From Thermincola ferriacetica (GTDB lineage Bacteria; Bacillota; Thermincolia; Thermincolales; Thermincolaceae): a stretch of 50,132 nucleotides of DNA. Below the pieces are notes generated by a model that worked only from the letters and a program-made list of their open reading frames with translations, was not told where the DNA came from and did not search any database. The stretch is taken from NCBI RefSeq assembly GCF_001263415.1, contig NZ_LGTE01000023.1, forward strand, positions 1-50,132, written 5' to 3'. Positions within the stretch are counted from its first letter, which is position 1. Each line of letters opens with the position of its first letter. Positions 42,568 to 50,132 of the stretch are shown here, in pieces. A program made the position numbers and the translations under genes.

Positions 42568-43049
42568 TGAACAGTCCTTGGATTTTTTTAGGAATGAAGT
42601 TTGTTGTCCTGTTTTTCATATACCTTTTCGTTTTTAAGGTAGTGGCAATGATTGCCCGGGATATTAAAGGCAAAACTTCTGGCGGCAGCCATGAGCAGAG
42701 TTTGGCCGATTATGCCGGACAGGAGGTATGTGAAGCATACGGATTGATGGCCATACAAAGCATTGTTGACGACATTAAAGTGGGAATGCAATATCCCGTG
42801 AAAAGATATATGCAGATTGGCCGTTCGGCTGAAAACTCCCTGCGTATTAATGATGCTTTTGTCTCTCATGAACATGCCAGGATTTACTACAGAGATGGCA
42901 GGTATTGGATAGAAGACTTAAACAGCCGAAATGGGACGCTGCTTGACGGGAAACGTATAGATAGGCCCGTTCCATTGGATGAAGGAGCTCTCCTTAGCAT
43001 TGGTGGGGTCACCTTTAAAGTGGTGAGGTGGGAGAATGAGAGCGGTTAA
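42567..43049 (+). CDS. fhaB: FhaB-like membrane protein with FHA domain
   Basis: This 160-residue protein has an N-terminal membrane helix (about 8-28) and a C-terminal FHA domain (about 75-155; MQIGRSAENSLRINDAFVSH, EHARIYY, DLNSRNGTLLDGKRI). The arginine, serine and asparagine of the phosphothreonine pocket are present. It is the counterpart of actinobacterial FhaB/FipA, which links Ser/Thr kinases with division and wall synthesis. The ATG overlaps the fhaA stop (TGATG), and its end overlaps prpC by 14 bases. Confidence 0.9.
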   Translation: MNSPWIFLGMKFVVLFFIYLFVFKVVAMIARDIKGKTSGGSHEQSLADYAGQEVCEAYGLMAIQSIVDDIKVGMQYPVKRYMQIGRSAENSLRINDAFVSHEHARIYYRDGRYWIEDLNSRNGTLLDGKRIDRPVPLDEGALLSIGGVTFKVVRWENESG

Positions 43050-43755
43050 AAAAAGTCATATAGGATTAAAGAGAAAAAATAATGAAGACAACTGCGGCAT
43101 TTACGAAGACCTTAATTTGTTGGCTGTTGCCGATGGGATGGGCGGTCACATGGCCGGCGAGGTGGCGAGTAAAATGGCCCTCGATTTGGTCGAACAGTTT
43201 TTAAGGAGCGGCAAAGACAGGTTTTTTGCTACTCCGCAGAAAATGCTGAAAGAAGCTATTCTGCAGGCCAACAGGGAAATATACAATCAGGCCCAGGCTA
43301 ATGAAAACCTGTATGGAATGGGCACTACCATTACTCTGGCTTATGTCACCGACAATTCAGCCATTATTGCTCATATCGGGGACAGCAGGGCTTATATTAT
43401 AAGCGGTCCGGATATCCTTCTGCTTACGAGCGACCATTCCCTGGTTAACGAATTGCTGAAAAACGGCGGGATTACTTCGGAGGAAGCCAAAAGTCATCCG
43501 CAAAGAAATGTTCTCACCAGAGCTATGGGCGCTTCGGTCAAGTTGGAAGTGGATTTTTATGAAACTAAAGTTAAAAAGGGGGATTACCTCCTGCTCTGTA
43601 CCGATGGTTTATCTAACCTGCTGGCACCCCACGAAATTGCTGAAGTTGTTATTAATTCCACTGATTTGGAAGCAGCGGCGGACGAACTGGTCAAGCAGGC
43701 CCTGGACAGGGGCGGCAACGATAATATTTCACTGGTTTTAGGTATGATCACCTGA
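43036..43755 (+). CDS. prpC: PP2C-type serine/threonine protein phosphatase
   Basis: This 239-residue phosphatase opposes the kinase encoded downstream. Metal-binding PP2C motifs are intact: GLKRKNNEDNC, VADGMGGHMAGEVASKMA, GTTITLA, HIGDSRAYI, LLLCTDGLSN and GGNDNISLVL. ATG 43036 lies inside the end of fhaB, with GGTGGGAGA upstream. It occupies the position of PrpC/Stp in Bacillus and of PstP in Mycobacterium. Confidence 0.95.
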   Translation: MRAVKKSHIGLKRKNNEDNCGIYEDLNLLAVADGMGGHMAGEVASKMALDLVEQFLRSGKDRFFATPQKMLKEAILQANREIYNQAQANENLYGMGTTITLAYVTDNSAIIAHIGDSRAYIISGPDILLLTSDHSLVNELLKNGGITSEEAKSHPQRNVLTRAMGASVKLEVDFYETKVKKGDYLLLCTDGLSNLLAPHEIAEVVINSTDLEAAADELVKQALDRGGNDNISLVLGMIT

Positions 43756-43805
43756 ATTTTATGTATAATTGGATTTAAGAGAGGCTTCTTCGGGAGGCGT
43801 TTTAA

Positions 43806-45086
43806 ATGCTTGCAGTGCACAGGAAGGTAATGAGTCTTATTTTATGGGCAGCCCTGTTTTTTGGGGCCGGCCTATTGAATTTATGGTTTATTGACAACCA
43901 AAGGTGGCATACCGATATATTTACTTATGGCGGTATTCTGGTCGTATTGTTGCTTGCCATAAGTTTGTTGTTGGCCAGGTGGAAGATAATAGGCGATCCA
44001 TATATCCTGCCGCTGATAGCGATGCTTAACTTCATTGGTATGCTGCTGTTGTTCAGGCTTTCGCCTGATGTGGCTGTTAAGCAGTTCTATTGGCAGGTAG
44101 TAGGTCTTCTTTCTTTTGTGTTTGTAATAAAATTTCTTGCCGACTACGTTAGGTTACAGGATTACAAATACGTATATATAATAGTCGGGATTTTGTTATT
44201 AGTTCTGACTATAATATTCGGAGTGGAAGTTGGCGGCGCCAAAAGCTGGTTGGCCTTGGGGCCCCTGCGTTTTCAGCCTTCGGAAATTGTAAAGATCATT
44301 TTGGTTGTTTTTTTGGCCAGTTTCCTGGAAGAAGAGCGGGATATCCTGGTTTCCGGCAGCAGGGAAATACTTGGTATTGGGCTGCCAAGCCTGAGATATA
44401 TCGGACCGGTAATTATTATGTGCGGTCTGTCCTTAATGCTCCTGGTTTTTCAGAAGGACCTGGGAACGGCGCTGATTTTTTACGGTACTTTTTTGGCTAT
44501 GGTATATATTGCTACCGGGCGGTGGCTGTATATAACTTCCGGCACCTTTTTATTTGCCCTTGGGGCTGTTATCTGTTACTTTTTGTTTTTCCATGTGCAG
44601 ACCAGGGTTGCTATTTGGCTTAATCCCTGGCAGGATATTGACGGTAAAGGCTATCAGATAGTCCAGTCTCTGTTTGCTCTGGCGTCCGGGGGGTTAACAG
44701 GGACGGGGCTCGGTTTGGGTAATCCCGGGTATATACCGGCCGTTCATACAGACTTTGTTTTTTCCGCCTGGAGTGAGGAAACCGGGATGCTGGGTGCCGT
44801 AGCCTTGATACTCTTATACTTGCTGTTTGTATATAGGGGGATGGTTATAGCTGCCAAGTCTCGTACCAATTTCGGCATCCTTTTAGCCGGCGGCCTTTCG
44901 GCGCTATTTGCCATTCAGACCTTTGTCATTATGGCGGGAGTCATTAAGCTCTTGCCTTTGACAGGGGTAACACTGCCTTTTATAAGTTACGGAGGCAGTT
45001 CCCTGGTTTCCAGCTATGTACTGGCAGGCCTGTTAGTCGCCGTTTCCCACAGGGATAGTTCCATCTCAGAAGGAATGCTTGAGTGA
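43806..45086 (+). CDS. rodA: FtsW/RodA/SpoVE-family SEDS glycan polymerase
   Basis: This 426-residue SEDS protein has about ten to twelve membrane helices and polymerises lipid II in partnership with the class B PBP encoded next. Family blocks are GGAKSWLALGPLRFQPSEIV, the KDLGTALIFYG loop, GTGLGLGNPGYIPAVHTDFV and the C-terminal LLPLTGVTLPFISYGGSSLV. It overlaps the PBP gene by 4 bases (ATGA). The neighbours suggest the RodA/elongation-type role seen in actinobacterial clusters, but FtsW or SpoVE cannot be excluded from sequence alone. Confidence 0.92.
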   Translation: MLAVHRKVMSLILWAALFFGAGLLNLWFIDNQRWHTDIFTYGGILVVLLLAISLLLARWKIIGDPYILPLIAMLNFIGMLLLFRLSPDVAVKQFYWQVVGLLSFVFVIKFLADYVRLQDYKYVYIIVGILLLVLTIIFGVEVGGAKSWLALGPLRFQPSEIVKIILVVFLASFLEEERDILVSGSREILGIGLPSLRYIGPVIIMCGLSLMLLVFQKDLGTALIFYGTFLAMVYIATGRWLYITSGTFLFALGAVICYFLFFHVQTRVAIWLNPWQDIDGKGYQIVQSLFALASGGLTGTGLGLGNPGYIPAVHTDFVFSAWSEETGMLGAVALILLYLLFVYRGMVIAAKSRTNFGILLAGGLSALFAIQTFVIMAGVIKLLPLTGVTLPFISYGGSSLVSSYVLAGLLVAVSHRDSSISEGMLE

Positions 45087-46480
45087 TGAGAAGAAATCTT
45101 AGGATATTGACATACCTGCTGATTTTTAATTTCTTAATAGTTATACTGGCAATAACTTATTGGCAAGTTATCAAGAGAGATGCCATATATACCCATCCCA
45201 GGAATAAAAGGCTTTATGCCTTGGAAGCCAAGACACTGCGCGGACAGATACTGGACCGTGAGGGAAAAGTCCTGGCTTACAGTAAAAAGGTTGACCATGG
45301 GTATATACGCGTTTTTCCTGAGGGCGAAGTCACAGCTCATCTTGTGGGATATAATTCCGCCAAATACGGCAAAGCAGGCCTGGAGTATTCTGCTAATGCG
45401 TATCTTTTAGGCCTTAATAGTGAAGAGACTGTTTTTCCGTTCCTGCCCGATCTCCAAAAAGAACGGTACGGGTATGACGTGTTTACCACCATTGACCTGC
45501 CGTTGCAGGAACTGGCCTACCGTTTATTGGGAGAGCGGAAAGGCGCGGTGGTGGCGCTCCGCCCCCAAACGGGAGAAGTGCTGGCCTTGGTCAGCAAACC
45601 TTCCTATAACCCTAACGAAGTTGAGAAAAACTGGCTTTTTCTCCAGAAAGAAGGTAACGGCAGCCCGCTGCTGAACAGGGCTACCCAGGGGATGTATCCT
45701 CCCGGTTCGACCCTTAAAGTTGTCACGGGGGCCGGGGCATTAAAGTTTAACCCCGCTAACTGGACCAGGATTTTTAATGCGCCCGGTTATGTTATTATTA
45801 GAGGAAATCGAATAGATGATTCCCATGTAGTGGGAAAGGTTGGTTTTGTTGAAGCTTTGCAGCGCTCCAGCAACTACGTGTTTGCCACCCTGGGGTTGGA
45901 GATGGGGGCGCAAAACTTTTACGACATAATGCAGGTTTTCGGGCTGACTGACAAGACGCCTTTCGAATTGCCCACGAAAAAAGGGATTGTAGCCGGACCG
46001 GGCGAACTGGTTCCCGAGGCCTTGGCGGAGACAGCCATTGGTCAGGGACGCACTCTGGTTACGCCGCTGCATATGGCTTTGGTGGCGGCGACAGTGGCCA
46101 ATGGAGGCAACAAAGTGGCTCCCTATCTAATCAAAGAAGTGCGCAGACACGACGGAACAGTGATTTCGCAAACCACACCTGCTCAGGCGCAGCGGGTGGT
46201 CAGCCCGGACATCAACAGAAAGCTTGTAGAAGCCATGCGGGCTGTAGTGGAAAAAGGTACCGGACGGCCCGCAAGGTTGCCGGGGATTTCTGTTGCGGGT
46301 AAAACCGGTTCGGCTGAAAATCCCCACGGTGAAACCCATGCCTGGTTTATTGGGTTTGCCCCTGTGGAAAACCCGCAGGTGGCAATAGCTATAATAGTAG
46401 AAAACGGTGGCACCGGGGGTCAAGTAGCAGGTCCCATAGCCAGAGAACTGTTCAGGGCGGTTATAATAGACAAGAGGTGA
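45083..46480 (+). CDS. pbpA: Class B penicillin-binding protein (PbpA-like transpeptidase)
   Basis: This 465-residue protein has an N-terminal membrane helix (about 8-26) and a transpeptidase domain. The catalytic triad motifs are S209-T-L-K212 (PPGSTLKV), S262-S263-N264 and K407-T-G. The N-terminal region is short (TLRGQILDREGKVLAYS), like actinobacterial PbpA (about 490 residues) rather than the much larger PBP2 of Bacillus. It overlaps rodA by 4 bases and the kinase gene starts right after its stop. I infer that it forms a glycan polymerase-transpeptidase pair with the SEDS protein. Confidence 0.92.
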   Translation: MMRRNLRILTYLLIFNFLIVILAITYWQVIKRDAIYTHPRNKRLYALEAKTLRGQILDREGKVLAYSKKVDHGYIRVFPEGEVTAHLVGYNSAKYGKAGLEYSANAYLLGLNSEETVFPFLPDLQKERYGYDVFTTIDLPLQELAYRLLGERKGAVVALRPQTGEVLALVSKPSYNPNEVEKNWLFLQKEGNGSPLLNRATQGMYPPGSTLKVVTGAGALKFNPANWTRIFNAPGYVIIRGNRIDDSHVVGKVGFVEALQRSSNYVFATLGLEMGAQNFYDIMQVFGLTDKTPFELPTKKGIVAGPGELVPEALAETAIGQGRTLVTPLHMALVAATVANGGNKVAPYLIKEVRRHDGTVISQTTPAQAQRVVSPDINRKLVEAMRAVVEKGTGRPARLPGISVAGKTGSAENPHGETHAWFIGFAPVENPQVAIAIIVENGGTGGQVAGPIARELFRAVIIDKR

Positions 46481-46485
46481 AAAAG

Positions 46486-48363
46486 TTGAAGGTTGGACAA
46501 TTTCTTGGTAATAATAGATATGAAATATTATCACAGCTTGGCGGCGGAGGGATGGCCCTGGTTTACAAAGCCAGGTGCACCCTGCTGCAAAGGATTGTTA
46601 CCATTAAAGTGCTCAGGCCGGAGTTTACCAGTGACCCTGATTTCGTTGACCGTTTCAGGAACGAGGCCCAAGCTGTGGCTCGCTTGTCGCACCCGAATAT
46701 TGTGGGTATTTACGATGTAGGTGAAGAAAACGGCATTCATTATATTGTTATGGAGTATATCGAAGGGAGGAACCTGAAAGAGGTTATTCATGAAAAAGGC
46801 GCCCTCCCTGTCAACGAGGCAGTAAATATCGCTAAGCAAATATGTGACGCACTGAGCCATGCCCATGAAAACGGCATCATTCACCGGGACATTAAGCCGC
46901 ACAATATATTATTAGCTAACAATGGGCGGGTAAAAGTGACTGATTTTGGCATTGCCCGGGCCGTGACTGCCAGTACTATTACGCAGCACGGGACGATTCT
47001 CGGGTCTGTTCACTATATTTCCCCCGAACAGGCCAAGGGCCAGCCTGCTACCGCGCAGTCTGATCTTTATTCTGCGGGGGTTGTCCTGTATGAGATGCTC
47101 ACAGGCAAAGTGCCTTTTGAGGCCGATACTCCTGTTTCTGTTGCTTTGAAACACATTCAGGAAAAACCGGCTATTCCTTCTACCGTTAACCCGCAGGTTA
47201 CTCCCGAATTAGACAAAGTTATCTTGCGAGCCATGGAAAAGGACCCCGGTCTCAGGTACCAGACGGCTAAAAGCATGGCTGCCGACCTAAATACTGTATT
47301 ATTGGGCCGCATTAGCGATGAGACCAAGGCCATAGATATGGATGAGTTTGCCACCAAGGTTATGCCGGTGGTTAGCGATACCGGCCAGGAAGGCGGAACA
47401 GGGGAATCCCGCAAAGAGCGGCGCCGGAAAAGAGTGCGGCCCATGGTCAAAGTATATGCCGCCGTTATTATCCTTGGTATTTTAATTGGACTTGCGTATG
47501 GTCTCAATGCTTTCATGTATGTGCCGGAAGTAGAAGTGCCAGATGTAACCAACATGCCCCTTGACACAGCTTTAAGAACCTTGGAAGCGATCGGATTAAA
47601 AGCTGAATTTACCAGGCAGAATCACCCGGAAGTGGAAGCCGGTAATGTAATTTCCCAGGAACCCGGGCCGGGGGAGAAAATTAAAAAGAACCGAACGGTT
47701 ATGCTATATGTAAGCAGTGGTCCGAAAATGGTGGAAGTGCCCGACGTGGGGCAGAAGGATATTGAGGCGGCGAAAATTGATCTGGAAAATAAAGGTTTCA
47801 AATATAATATTAAAGAGTCTTACAGCGACGAAGTGGTGGAAGGGGCGGTCATATCCCAGCTACCGGAAGCGGGAGAGAAAGCGCCGGAAGGTTCCACGGT
47901 TACGCTGGAAGTAAGCAAGGGCAGAGAGCCGCGATATGTGATTGTGCCGAACCTCATTGGTTTGACGCTCAGTGAAGCCAAGAAGAAAATAGAAGCGGCC
48001 AACCTGATCTTGAGTCAGGATATCGGTCAGGAGGAAAGTACCGAATACGAAGCCGGAATTGTCATTAGGCAGGATCCTGTTTCCGGGGAAAGGCAGGTTC
48101 TGGAAGGCACTGAAGTAAAGGTTGTGCTTAGCCGGGGACCGGGACCGGAAGCAAAAACAGCGCGGGTGGAAATGAAGGTTCCCAATGACGGCAGTACTCA
48201 TAATGTAAAAATTGTTGTTACTGATGTTACCGGTACCCGGGAAGCTTATAACAAGACCCTTAACCCCGGCGAACAGGTATCGGAAATTATAACCTATTAC
48301 AAAGAAGCCAGAATAGAAGTATGGATGGATGGAACATTACTGGAGGAAAAAACCGTTAAATAA
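46486..48363 (+). CDS. prkC: PASTA-domain serine/threonine protein kinase PrkC/PknB
   Basis: This 625-residue membrane kinase has a Hanks-type catalytic domain (about 10-270): the glycine loop LGGGGMALVY, K41 in TIKVLRPE, HRDIKPHNILL with D135, and DFGIARA. A membrane helix at about 323-343 is followed by three PASTA domains (about 348-413, 414-481, 484-552) that bind muropeptides or lipid II. A final beta-rich domain of about 70 residues (EMKVPNDGSTHNVKIVVTDV) follows. TTG 46486, 5 bases after AGAGGTGA, is preferred; GTG 46477 in the same frame would overlap the pbpA stop. The phosphatase and FHA proteins upstream are its likely antagonist and readers. Confidence 0.95.
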   Translation: MKVGQFLGNNRYEILSQLGGGGMALVYKARCTLLQRIVTIKVLRPEFTSDPDFVDRFRNEAQAVARLSHPNIVGIYDVGEENGIHYIVMEYIEGRNLKEVIHEKGALPVNEAVNIAKQICDALSHAHENGIIHRDIKPHNILLANNGRVKVTDFGIARAVTASTITQHGTILGSVHYISPEQAKGQPATAQSDLYSAGVVLYEMLTGKVPFEADTPVSVALKHIQEKPAIPSTVNPQVTPELDKVILRAMEKDPGLRYQTAKSMAADLNTVLLGRISDETKAIDMDEFATKVMPVVSDTGQEGGTGESRKERRRKRVRPMVKVYAAVIILGILIGLAYGLNAFMYVPEVEVPDVTNMPLDTALRTLEAIGLKAEFTRQNHPEVEAGNVISQEPGPGEKIKKNRTVMLYVSSGPKMVEVPDVGQKDIEAAKIDLENKGFKYNIKESYSDEVVEGAVISQLPEAGEKAPEGSTVTLEVSKGREPRYVIVPNLIGLTLSEAKKKIEAANLILSQDIGQEESTEYEAGIVIRQDPVSGERQVLEGTEVKVVLSRGPGPEAKTARVEMKVPNDGSTHNVKIVVTDVTGTREAYNKTLNPGEQVSEIITYYKEARIEVWMDGTLLEEKTVK

Positions 48364-48372
48364 GGTGGTTAT

Positions 48373-49248
48373 ATGATTGAAGGAGTGGTCATTAAAGGAT
48401 ACAGCGGCCACTACTATGTCAAGTATAAAGGCAAAATCTGGGAATGTTCCCTCAGGGGAAGGTTTCGGCTGGAAAATAAACCGGCCCTGGCCGGCGACCG
48501 TGTCGTGGTCAGGGAAACGGGAAAAGGTAAGGGCGTAATTGAAGAGATTTTACCCCGGGTTTCTGAATTGGCACGGCCGCCCATTGCCAATGTGGAGATG
48601 GTGGTCATTGTAATGGCGGCCAAAGATCCGGCCATTAACAGGGAGCTGCTGGACCGGATGCTGGTCATGGCTGAATATGAAGGACTCGAAGCAGTTATTT
48701 GCATCAATAAGTGTGACCTTGTTGACCTGGGTTTTCCGCAATTGTTAAAAAACACCTACGGAAAAGCAGGTTACCGGGTTATTCTGACCAGTACAGTAAC
48801 CGGCATGGGCATAGAAGATCTGCGCAGTTGGCTCGCGGGTAGGATTTCCGTTATTGCTGGGCCGTCAGGTGCCGGAAAATCTTCTTTGCTCAATGCGGTC
48901 CAGCCGGGTTTAATGTTGAAGACCGGGAAAGTTAGCGCAAAAATTGGCCGAGGCAAGCATACGACGAGGCATGTGGAACTGTTGGAACTGGAAGTGGAAG
49001 GCTTTGTTGCCGATACTCCCGGATTTAGCAGCCTGAATTTACCGGAGATGGAAACAGAAAGTCTGGCTACCTGTTTTCCGGAGTTTGCCTCTTATGAAGG
49101 AGCCTGTAAATTTAACGGTTGTCTGCATTTGGCTGAACCCCAGTGTGCTGTTAAGAATGCTGTGGCTCAGGGGTTAATTGATAAAAGCCGCTACCGAAGT
49201 TACGAGGCTTTTATGAAGGAACTTGAGGGCCGCAAGAGGAGGTACTAG
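48373..49248 (+). CDS. rsgA: Ribosome small-subunit-dependent GTPase RsgA
   Basis: This 291-residue circularly permuted GTPase matures the 30S subunit. An N-terminal OB-fold (about 1-65) is followed by the permuted G motifs: NKCD (about 115-118), the P-loop GPSGAGKSS (from residue 163), and DTPGFSS. The C-terminal zinc site is in [23 protein letters not shown] precedes the ATG. It lies 9 bases after prkC and just before rpe, as in Bacillus. Confidence 0.96.
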   Translation: MIEGVVIKGYSGHYYVKYKGKIWECSLRGRFRLENKPALAGDRVVVRETGKGKGVIEEILPRVSELARPPIANVEMVVIVMAAKDPAINRELLDRMLVMAEYEGLEAVICINKCDLVDLGFPQLLKNTYGKAGYRVILTSTVTGMGIEDLRSWLAGRISVIAGPSGAGKSSLLNAVQPGLMLKTGKVSAKIGRGKHTTRHVELLELEVEGFVADTPGFSSLNLPEMETESLATCFPEFASYEGACKFNGCLHLAEPQCAVKNAVAQGLIDKSRYRSYEAFMKELEGRKRRY

Positions 49249-49249
49249 T

Positions 49250-49918
49250 ATGGTTAAAATAGCGCCGTCTATTTTGTCAGCCGATTTCGCCCGGCTGGGC
49301 GAACAAGTGGCTGTAGTTGAAAAAGCCGGCGTAGAATACTTGCATATAGATGTAATGGATGGCCATTTTGTGCCCAACATTACCATCGGTCCCTTGGTTG
49401 TAAAGGCGCTAAGGCCTCATAGCAAGCTGGTCTTTGATGTCCACCTGATGATTTCTGAACCCGATAGGTATGTTGAGGAATTTGCCCGGGCAGGAGCTGA
49501 CATTATCGGCATCCATGCGGAAACATGCCTGCACCTGCACAGAAGCATTCAGAATATCAAAGCCTTGGGGAAAAAAGTTTGTGTAAGTTTAAATCCCGCT
49601 ACGCCTTTGACAGCTATAGAATATGTTCTGCCCGATTTGGATATGGTCCTCTTGATGACGGTTAATCCTGGTTTTGGCGGGCAAAAATTCATTCCGGCGG
49701 TATTACCGAAAATAAGGGCTCTGCGTGAGATGATTAATGTTCTTGGCAAAAATATTGATATAGAAATTGACGGTGGTATAAATGCAGAAACGGCCCGCCA
49801 GGTTGTAGAAGTGGGCGCTAATGTACTGGTCGCGGGATCAGCTATTTTCGGGGCGGAAGATATTCCGGCCGCAGTGGCCGGCATCCGCAACGCTGTCAGA
49901 GGTGTCAAATTTAATTAA
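49250..49918 (+). CDS. rpe: Ribulose-phosphate 3-epimerase
   Basis: This 222-residue TIM-barrel enzyme interconverts ribulose 5-phosphate and xylulose 5-phosphate. It has [50 protein letters not shown] and [11 protein letters not shown] chose ATG 49250 because AAGAGGAGG lies 8 bases upstream and the family starts MVKIAPSIL. It is the last gene of the conserved operon. Confidence 0.96.
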   Translation: MVKIAPSILSADFARLGEQVAVVEKAGVEYLHIDVMDGHFVPNITIGPLVVKALRPHSKLVFDVHLMISEPDRYVEEFARAGADIIGIHAETCLHLHRSIQNIKALGKKVCVSLNPATPLTAIEYVLPDLDMVLLMTVNPGFGGQKFIPAVLPKIRALREMINVLGKNIDIEIDGGINAETARQVVEVGANVLVAGSAIFGAEDIPAAVAGIRNAVRGVKFN

Positions 49919-49945
49919 GGACAGGTAAAAATACTGGAACTTATA

Positions 49946-49967
49946 AAACTCACCTACAGGTGAGTTT
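49946..49967 (+). terminator. Hairpin after rpe, weak terminator
   Basis: AAACTCACCT pairs perfectly with AGGTGAGTTT around a tiny loop, but only a poor T-tail follows (CAGGCTG). It may stabilise the 3' end rather than stop transcription. Confidence 0.45.
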
Positions 49968-50000
49968 CAGGCTGTCGACAAAGGTTATTTTAAAAAATTC

Positions 50001-50029
50001 GGGGAGGTTAAATGTTTTCCGGAGCGGGG
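50001..50029 (+). repeat. Half copy of the hairpin element at the right edge
   Basis: These 29 bases repeat the left arm of copy 1 (from 508) without visible mismatch (GGTTAAATG, then CCGGAGCGGGG). The following text diverges and has its own small hairpin (CTGG...CCAG). The remaining part may lie outside the window or be absent. Confidence 0.65.
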
Positions 50030-50080
50030 TTCTGGCTTAATCCGCCAGTTTTTCATAGAGGGGTGGGTGGGGTTCTCAGG

Positions 50081-50113
50081 CTACCGTTAAGGAGCGACTG
50101 CGCCCGCAAAACC
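50081..50113 (+). repeat. 33-bp dispersed repeat, copy B2
   Basis: It matches 374-406 at 31 of 33 positions. As there, a G- and T-rich stretch precedes it (GGGGTTCTCAGG here, AGGGTTTTCCGC there). Confidence 0.65.
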
Positions 50114-50132
50114 ACAGACAAGAAGGCAGGGG

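Overview
The window looks like a chromosomal segment of an anaerobic, spore-former-type Bacillota (Clostridia, Peptococcaceae/Desulfotomaculum-Pelotomaculum-like). This is an inference. It rests on the Bacillus-type housekeeping order yicC-remA-gmk-rpoZ-coaBC ... priA-def-fmt-rsmB-rlmN-prpC-prkC-rsgA-rpe, LL-diaminopimelate aminotransferase (dapL), a selenocysteine formate dehydrogenase, glutamate 2,3-aminomutase, an SLH protein and frequent TTG/GTG starts behind strong AGGAGG sites. No rRNA, tRNA, CRISPR array or intact insertion sequence was found.

Layout. 1-960 is a gene-free, repeat-rich stretch. 0.96-2.8 kb has two lipoproteins around a truncated DUF523 gene. 2.8-4.7 kb is typA (minus strand). 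4.9-6.1 kb encodes an unusual membrane-bound one-component regulator (Cache-HAMP-CitT/DcuR-type HTH). After a second repeat-rich gap comes a formate dehydrogenase operon (6.67-12.2 kb): Tat-exported Sec-containing alpha subunit, FeS beta subunit, cytochrome b gamma subunit, fdhE and a tatA gene. 12.3-14.1 kb is rqcH (minus strand), followed by dapF and dapL. At 16.6 kb a cyclic-di-AMP (ydaO-type) riboswitch with terminator precedes a radical-SAM aminomutase whose substrate residues are those of glutamate 2,3-aminomutase, so c-di-AMP probably controls synthesis of the osmolyte beta-glutamate.

From 18.4 kb the conserved yicC-to-rpe series begins. It is interrupted after coaBC-metK by about 11.5 kb of accessory DNA (23.1-34.4 kb). 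This holds a GT39-like glycosyltransferase, a GAF-LuxR regulator and a decayed partial copy of it, an AT-rich cluster of small secreted or lipoprotein genes, a YcdB-SLH surface protein, a TetR regulator beside the wreck of an RND efflux operon, and a membrane spermidine-synthase-like protein. The series resumes with priA. Between rlmN and prkC the operon carries fhaA-fhaB-prpC-rodA/ftsW-pbpA-prkC, the arrangement familiar from actinobacterial cell-wall signalling clusters, here joined to the Bacillus rsgA-rpe tail.

Most original signals: (1) two ~120-bp hairpin elements (508-627 on +, 6119-6233 on -) that share one architecture and show compensatory changes in their stems, with half copies at 6257-6293 and at the right edge; (2) the c-di-AMP riboswitch on glutamate 2,3-aminomutase; (3) the kinase-less Cache-HAMP-HTH regulator next to the formate dehydrogenase operon, with TTTAC/GTAAA motifs upstream of both.
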